A DNA stretch of 64,000 nt from Eutypella sp. D-1 (taxonomy: Eukaryota; Ascomycota; Sordariomycetes; Xylariales; Diatrypaceae). Positions 57,680-64,000 of this stretch are shown here, piece by piece. The stretch spans positions 1,302,001-1,366,000 of the forward strand of contig JAJTTP010000003.1 of the NCBI GenBank assembly GCA_023313575.1, in the 5' to 3' direction. Numbering within the stretch: position 1 is the first letter of the stretch; every line of letters starts with the position of its first letter. The position numbers and the translations under genes were made by a program. The notes beneath the pieces were generated by a model that worked only from the letters and a program-made list of their open reading frames with translations, was not told where the DNA came from and ran no database searches.

Positions 57680-60045
57680 GATCTGGTACAGGAATACTAG
57701 TGTCAGCTAGTTGTATCGAGACAACGGGGATCCTGGGGGTTTCCTGGGGAGCCCGGGGTTCCTGAACGTGGAGTGATGGATGGGTATTAAGTACTTGGGT
57801 GTATACAGTAAAGTATAGTATACACACGAGTACACAAACAATATGAGAACGGTGTGAAAAGGAGTTCAAATAAGAATAGGAAAAAAAGATGAAGTAGAGA
57901 AAGTAAAACAGGGGTACATCTTCATGAGATGAAAGTTGAGACAGAACATATGTGATGAATAATATCATCAGGGAAGACAAATGCAAAAATGGCTGGGGAT
58001 GGATGAGGGAGCAAGGGGGGCGAGACTGGCAGACATCCCAGCAGCAGCTCCAGCAACAGGCCAGAAATTACCCAGCAGATGCTCGCAGCCACCACCGCGC
58101 CACGTCTAGCGGTGCAGATAGGCAGACAGGCGGGCAGATACGCAGGCGAATGAAAGACGATCAGGCTGCTGCTGCCGGGATGATTTAGGGCGGCTGGGCG
58201 ACACTGATACGTACGGGGCAGTCAGGCAAACGGGACAGCGGCAAATGGTAGAACCAAAGTTGCCAAGAGTCTCTTGCCTGCCTTGCCTGGCCTGCCTGCT
58301 GCTTGTGGTAGGGAGGAGGGCAGAAGAGGGAGGGCTTGCTCCATCCACAATAGCCAACGTGGGATGGGAGGATACATAGATACATCCATGGATAAGAGGG
58401 AGAGACGGAAGGAAGGGAGGGGGCAAGGCAATCGGCATGGATTGATTGGCTGATAGCCTTTCAATTGATATGTCGAATGAAAAAAAAAACCAGCGAGAAA
58501 AAATGTAGACGCGCGGGTCGAGTACTTTGCTCTGCGTTTGCAGCTGATAGACGGGACCGTCAACTACGGTAGGACAGCCTGGTATAGAGACCAGCGGTAG
58601 TATCCATCATGGCAAAGCAATGAACGAGATCATGTGTACATGAGGGTGGGGGATGGGTGCATTTTCCGTACAAGTACCGACGGGGGAAGACTATCAAAAC
58701 GATGCATATTGGCAGGGAATGGATGGATGTACAAGGCGACGGGTCGCAGTTGTTACGGACAGGTGCATTAAATCAGGATGACAAGCCGTATAGATAGTAA
58801 TTTAGTGGTGGTAGAGGTAGTGTAGATATCAGGTAGAGGAGTTTAAAGATGTATGTAGATGGTGCCGATTGAAAACGATGTAGAGGAACATGTAAACGAG
58901 TAAACGTATAGGAGGTATTGCGGGTATCCCAGATATTTCAAGGTATTCCAGGTATAACAAAGGTACTATCGATTATATTGTACGTATATACCGAACAGAT
59001 ACCAGACAGATACTGGATAAATACTGGGACTGGGCAGAAACATGATGTAGATAGTGAATTTGAAGTACTTACGGGTGATTTGATTTGACGACGGGTACAA
59101 AGTAGAAGTAGTGTGTCGATATCTTAGTTACTAGTAGTAGTGGTTGTAGTAATAGGAGGGAAGGTAGTGCATAAGTCTCTGCAACTTCTCAAGTAGTCGA
59201 CTGCGTCGGGTCTTGTTTAATGTTGCTTTGCTTTGCTTTGCTTTGCTTCACTTTAGGCGGCAGTGGGGATCTTCTTGTTCTGTGAAAAAGTCCCTAAAAT
59301 GTCCCCTGCTGTTTGATGTGGAGTAAATGCTTTCGCTTTCGCGACTGGAATAACAAAACGCGCCTAATTAGTCGCAAGTCGCGATTGTTGAGGTTGTTGA
59401 TGTAACTGGAAGGTACTTACTCAATTGATTTAAAGGACCTCGGGAAAACGCAGGTTGGTTATGGTAGGCCAGGTAGGTAGGGGCCAAGTCGCGTAATATG
59501 AAATGTGTTCTTTCAAATACGCAATTGACTTAAAGTTAGGGTAGAAGGTAGGTAGGATGGGATATCCGTGCGTATGGTGCTGTCAAAGCTTCTTTTTTTT
59601 TTCCCCTTCTCTTCTTTGCTTTGTTTCGAGGCCCGAAACCTTGCAAGTTTTTAACCGCGAAAAAAAAAGACGCGACGGTACTTTGTGTATTTTCCTTCAA
59701 GTTGATGGGAAATATTTAGGTTAGCTGTATGTATGAAGTATGTGTGTGCGCTACCTCGATTAGAGGTAGGTAGGTACTAGGGTATTAAGCACAAGTTTAT
59801 CGTTCTTGCCGTGATGAAACAAGCTGGGGAAGATGTAGAATGACGAGAGGGGTTTAGTTGGGAAATCGGTACGTTCAATTGATGGATGGATGGGGAAGGG
59901 GGAGGGATTGGAAAGGTTCCAAGGTAGAGTGGATGGGGACCAGAAAACCAGAGGTTGAGAAAAACAACAACGCAAGTCTGATGAATGTATACGATAGTAT
60001 ATGATGGTATACGTGAGACTAAGATGAGGAAGGTTAAGGGTGGGT

Positions 60046-60112
60046 GGGTGGATGGATGGATGGATGGGATGTATAGATGGACGGATGTATAGATGGATGG
60101 ATGGATGGATGA
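60046..60112 (+). repeat. GATG tetranucleotide microsatellite
   Basis: GATGGATGGATGG runs occur twice in this interval, separated by a short interrupted stretch (ATGTATAGATGGACGG). Confidence 0.9.
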
Positions 60113-62389
60113 ATACCTAGATGGTGGAAGGCGGATAGGATAAGATAGCCTGAAGAGGATGGATAGTGGGTGTGGATTGATGATGGGATGGGGGCTTCTC
60201 TCACTCTTTCTTTTCCTCGGTCTCTAGCCCTGGAAGTTGTTGTTTCCTTGCCTCTTTTCCTGTGTGGGATGGAAGGGTAAGACGGATGAGGGAGATGGAC
60301 GAATGTACGGATGGATGTATCCTGCCAGAAGTGCAAAGTAGAGGGAAATAGATCAGGAAGTTACACGCTAGCTGATCAGGTAGAACCAGGTAACTGCTCT
60401 TTCGCCTGCTAGAACTTGGACTCCTAGGTTAAACTAAACCTTCTTCCAGGATAGTGTGGGGATAAAATGAGCATAGCAGACAGCTGGAGCTGGAGGGTTT
60501 CAAGTGTAGACAGACGTCACGCGGTAGATAACGGGTAGAGAAGGGAGAGGGTAGCTACATAGGACAAGTCCAGTAGAGTCAATTTGGCGCCAAATATGCG
60601 ATCCACTCTGGGTACCTACTACACACTACATGTATTGGTACGGGGAGAGCAGCCCAGGTGCCCAAAGTCCCAAGGTTCATCTGCGACCGGGGGGACAACA
60701 GACACCTGGGCAGATGCATGTGGTAGGTATGTAGATGTATCCATAGATGCTAGGCATGTATTTGTGTATGTATAGGTATGTAGAGATGCGCTTGTAGACA
60801 TGTACACATAAACATGTAGGGTACGATGCAGGCCGAGGCAGTGGTAGGAGTTCGTGTATCGAAGAATTGGGAAAAGGAATCGAGATATCCATGAATGGAA
60901 TAAGTTACTTACTTGTTTTCTTTTGGCTAATTTCGTGATTTATCGCGCGTGACACGAAACTTAATGGTGAAAAGTCGCGGGGCGGAAAGAAAAGGGTAGA
61001 TGTCGGTCTGACTTTTCTCAATTCCTTGCGCTCCGACAATTAACAAGCTGGGAAGATGAGAGAAGATGGATCCGACCTTGCCGCTTTATAGCTGAAGATT
61101 GGCTGGACGATTGAACGATTGGTTGATCTAAGTTGGGTGAATTTCCTACCGGTAGACCCCGAGGGTTTTTTTTGTCCACTCAAATAGGCCTTGAGATAAA
61201 GGTTCTGGAGAGTAAATTCTTTAAAAGGTTTCCTTTTTGTTGGTTATTGGGAATGATATGTGCGCGATGCGCGACGAGCAGAGGTGAGCGACTCCGTTGA
61301 AGGTACTGATCACTCAAATTGAACTGACGATGCGATGCGATAATGCGTCGATGCAGCAATGCGGCAATCGATGCGACAACGCAAAGCGAAAGGTACGAGT
61401 GGGATGTATCTTTGTATCTTGGTATTTTGGTATCTTGGAAGTAGTGGTGAAATAGGAAAAGTAACAGATGGTTAGGGTCCAAGATTCGCAAGGTTCCAAG
61501 GTTAGGTAGGGGAACTGGAATTGGTGTAGGTAGGTTCAAGGTTGGGGATGAATGTGGATGTGGATGTAGATGTAGATGTTCTGTGAAGTATGTAGCTGGA
61601 GATGTAGATGTAAATGTGGATGTGGGAAGTTCTAAGGTCCCTCAAGTCGCATGTACGAGTTCGATAAATGGAACTTAGCTGGAGGGAACATCAGGTGGAT
61701 TTGTTCTGGTATTTGTGACGGGGGGCAAGGGGAGTGTCTAGTATCCTGTCCGTAAGTAGCATGTAATGAATACGTACCACACGGTACCGCACAGGCAAAA
61801 TTGGTGTGGAAAATGGGAATGCACGCGTACTATAGGATGATTTTGTGGGTCGGTGGGTTGGTTGGTGTGGCGCAGGACGAAAATTTTCAATACATGAACG
61901 GGCCACCTATGATCTATCGGGTTTGATTGGCTGGATAAGGGAAGGCTAAGCGGGCAGGCGGGCAGAGAGTGGATCCATTTGTACATTTGATCTCGAATTG
62001 ATGTCAGCACATAAATAACCTTGTGGTTATGTATTGTTTTCTAGACCCCTCTCGGCCAAATTTACTGCCCCGTGCTTTGCTTTGCCCGTGCTACCCGTCC
62101 ACCTGGGCCTGGCTGGCTAGCCAGCTTCTGGTTTTTCAGTTACCCGAATCACGAGCTATCGTTTCTCTTTTGCGACTCCTGTTACTACGTAACGCGCTTT
62201 TCCCGATCTTACGTTTTCTTTTGTAATTATTGATTATACCCAGATACGTAGACTCGATGTTATACTAATCAGCACCAGCATTTCTGTGCAACATGAGAGG
62301 TTATTCTCAAATCCTATCAGCCGCAAGACCGCAGCCGCTTAAAGCTGTTCAGGTGAGGCTGGTAGGCCCCTGTAAAAGAATGCCTCCCT

Positions 62390-62790
62390 ACCTAACTACC
62401 TAGGTAGATACCATTAGTGTGTACGGGAAGCAGGCGAGTATTCCAAACATGAACTGCCTACCAATGTACACCTGGGTGTAGTTGTTTTGTAAATCAGGTA
62501 TACTAGACTTTTAACATGTTGCCTTTAGGGTTCATCTGCCTTAGATAGGTACCTAGGTAGGTACCACATCGACGTATGTACTCTGCATCTAACTATAGGG
62601 GGGATTACGGCTCCTAACCATAGAAGGGTACAAGAAAGCCTGTGAAGTATCCGTAGGTACTGGCGAAAGTAGCACTGGAGACCTCGGGAAGTGGAGAACA
62701 GCCCTGGAGGTAACTACACAGGTACCTACTAGGTTTACTGACTACCGTACCTAGGTACCTAGGTAGGTACCTAAGGCTAGGTAGGTAGGT
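62390..62790. repeat. Cluster of palindromic CCTAGG / TAGGTACC motifs
   Basis: CCTAGGTAGGTACC-type sequences recur at about 62398, 62548, 62700 and 62749-62790. The densest run is CTACCGTACCTAGGTACCTA followed by GGTAGGTACC. Each is close to self-complementary. Confidence 0.8.
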
Positions 62791-64000
62791 ACAGTATCTA
62801 TAGATGTACGATGCTATCCATGGATGTATTGCATGCCTACATGCAAGTCCAGAATGCAACATCTGGAATCCATGGGATGTAAGAACGAGGATCAAACATC
62901 AGTACGTGTTCTTGAAGTGTTCCAAGGTGTTATGTATCTACGAATTGCTCGAGCTGTTTTAACGCTTGTGTGCATACACAAGAGGCTAAGGTTCACTTAT
63001 TCTTACAGATCGAGAACGGCACGTACGCAATATGGTCCTTGCTACGAACTGACGGCTTCTCGCCTGGTTACCAACCTTTAAAGTTCCATGGTAACCCACG
63101 AGATCGCGATAGATGCACGAAGCAGTCTTAGTTAGTACCAGATTCGACTTGGATGCCCCCTCTACATAAGGCTAGGTTGGGTAGGCATGTAGCTACTTAC
63201 CTACATCTAAGAGGCTCCTAGCAGTATCCATGGTGTAGAATGTACCCGGGCCTACATAGGCAGTCGGGTGCGATGATCGTAGCCTGTAAAAACATTTGGG
63301 CAGCCTGGCAGCTAATGAATGCTTCTTCTTTTTTGCAAGTAAATTTATGTAAGTAAACCCGTCACTTGGTTGGTCAGGTTATTACTTGCTTGCTTGCATC
63401 TTGTGCAGACTCCCGAGGTTAGGCCTTGACATCCGCAACCAGTCCACGGGTCAGCCAGGTCTCATCAAGTTGGCCCCGGGGTAGCCAACCGCAGACACGC
63501 AGATACATACCCGTACGTAGGCTTCTTTGCCTAATAGCTGGACCTGTTGGCTTCTTTTCAACATGATATCGTTGTTAACCAAGACCTGGGCATACTCTGG
63601 GAGCCCCAAGTAATAGGCAATAGGGCAAATCTACCCTACCTACATATACTGTAAAACTAGAATGGCTCCAGAACTCTTCACATGCTTGTCTGACACCAGG
63701 CTTAAAGGGTCGGACCAGTACAACATCGCCAAGATCGTGAATATTGTACTTCCTCCCATTCGCATAGTTACTTCTATACTTCACACAAGTTAAACTTACC
63801 AGGGGCTAGTCCCACAGATCCAAAGCGATCATTACATACATCCCCAAGATCCCCGTAGTATTCGTACCTTGACCGGAATGCCCACGATGCCGGTACATCC
63901 TAGGCCATCCTACATGTCCTAATGCAGGTACCTATAATAAGAGCAACTATCATATACCTAAGTGTCCCCAGTATTTATACCTAGGCCTGAAGGTTGCCGG

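Larger units (their letters stand above)
57680..64000. other. 6.3-kb gene-free right flank, rich in microsatellites
   Basis: No coding gene is supported. It probably includes a long promoter/leader for the Myb-like gene (transcribed leftward). Simple repeats: GCTTT at about 59225-59247, GATG tetramers at about 60046-60112, GATGTA/GATGTG hexamers at about 61548-61622, and dense TAGGTACC/CCTAGG motifs at about 62390-62790. Extra first exons of the Myb-like gene could be hidden here. Confidence 0.5.

Overview
This window is nuclear DNA of a filamentous ascomycete (Pezizomycotina, most likely a Sordariomycete). The reasons are gene density (about one gene per 4 kb), short introns of 47-129 bp with GT..AG ends and CTAAC/CTGAC-like branch sites, pyrimidine-rich leaders, and gene families typical of filamentous fungi. 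No bacterial operon, CRISPR array or rRNA is seen. Assignment below subphylum is an inference.

Fifteen protein-coding genes and one pseudogene could be modelled by joining exons so that the frame and the family motifs both continue. From left to right: an oligopeptide (OPT) transporter (2867-5187, +); a 1028-residue disordered protein (5936-9022, +); a D-isomer-specific 2-hydroxyacid dehydrogenase (9718-11140, -, 4 exons); a secreted DUF985-type cupin (14229-14961, +); a coiled-coil protein with a 17-residue tandem repeat (15341-17176, -); an orphan acidic/basic protein (19537-20860, +); a gene-poor stretch with two tRNA-derived SINE-like copies (21.77-23.02 kb); a nine-exon SNF2 ATPase with an inserted RING finger (24644-27789, +); the ribosome-assembly chaperone RRB1/GRWD1 (28618-30126, +); a stand-alone amidoligase (32917-34223, +); the ER-Golgi transport protein YOS1 (34959-35287, -); an aminoglycoside-phosphotransferase-like small-molecule kinase (35931-37037, -); a decayed short-chain dehydrogenase (about 37390-37770, +); a large protein with a STAND/HeLo-like N-terminus (38285-41939, +, 4 exons); the no-go-decay factor DOM34/pelota (43459-44679, +); a WDR44/DGR2-like WD40 protein (46504-50597, +, 4 exons); a dihydroxy-acid dehydratase (51753-53942, -, 5 exons including an 8-nt micro-exon); and a Gln/His-rich Myb-like protein (56000-57679, -). 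The last ~6 kb carries only microsatellites and short palindromic CCTAGG/TAGGTACC motifs.

The genes do not form one pathway. RRB1, DOM34 and YOS1 are housekeeping genes for ribosome assembly, translation quality control and secretion. The stretch from the amidoligase to the STAND-like gene (32.9-41.9 kb) is the most accessory-looking part: an ATP-dependent amide ligase, a small-molecule kinase, a dead SDR and a possible incompatibility-type protein lie within 9 kb, with YOS1 embedded among them. The stretch from 17 to 24.6 kb is the most repeat-rich. No complete novel multi-gene system is evident. The best leads are the STAND-like protein with an unrecognised C-terminus, the amidoligase, the SINE family, the micro-exon, and the DHAD paralogue that lacks a clear mitochondrial presequence.
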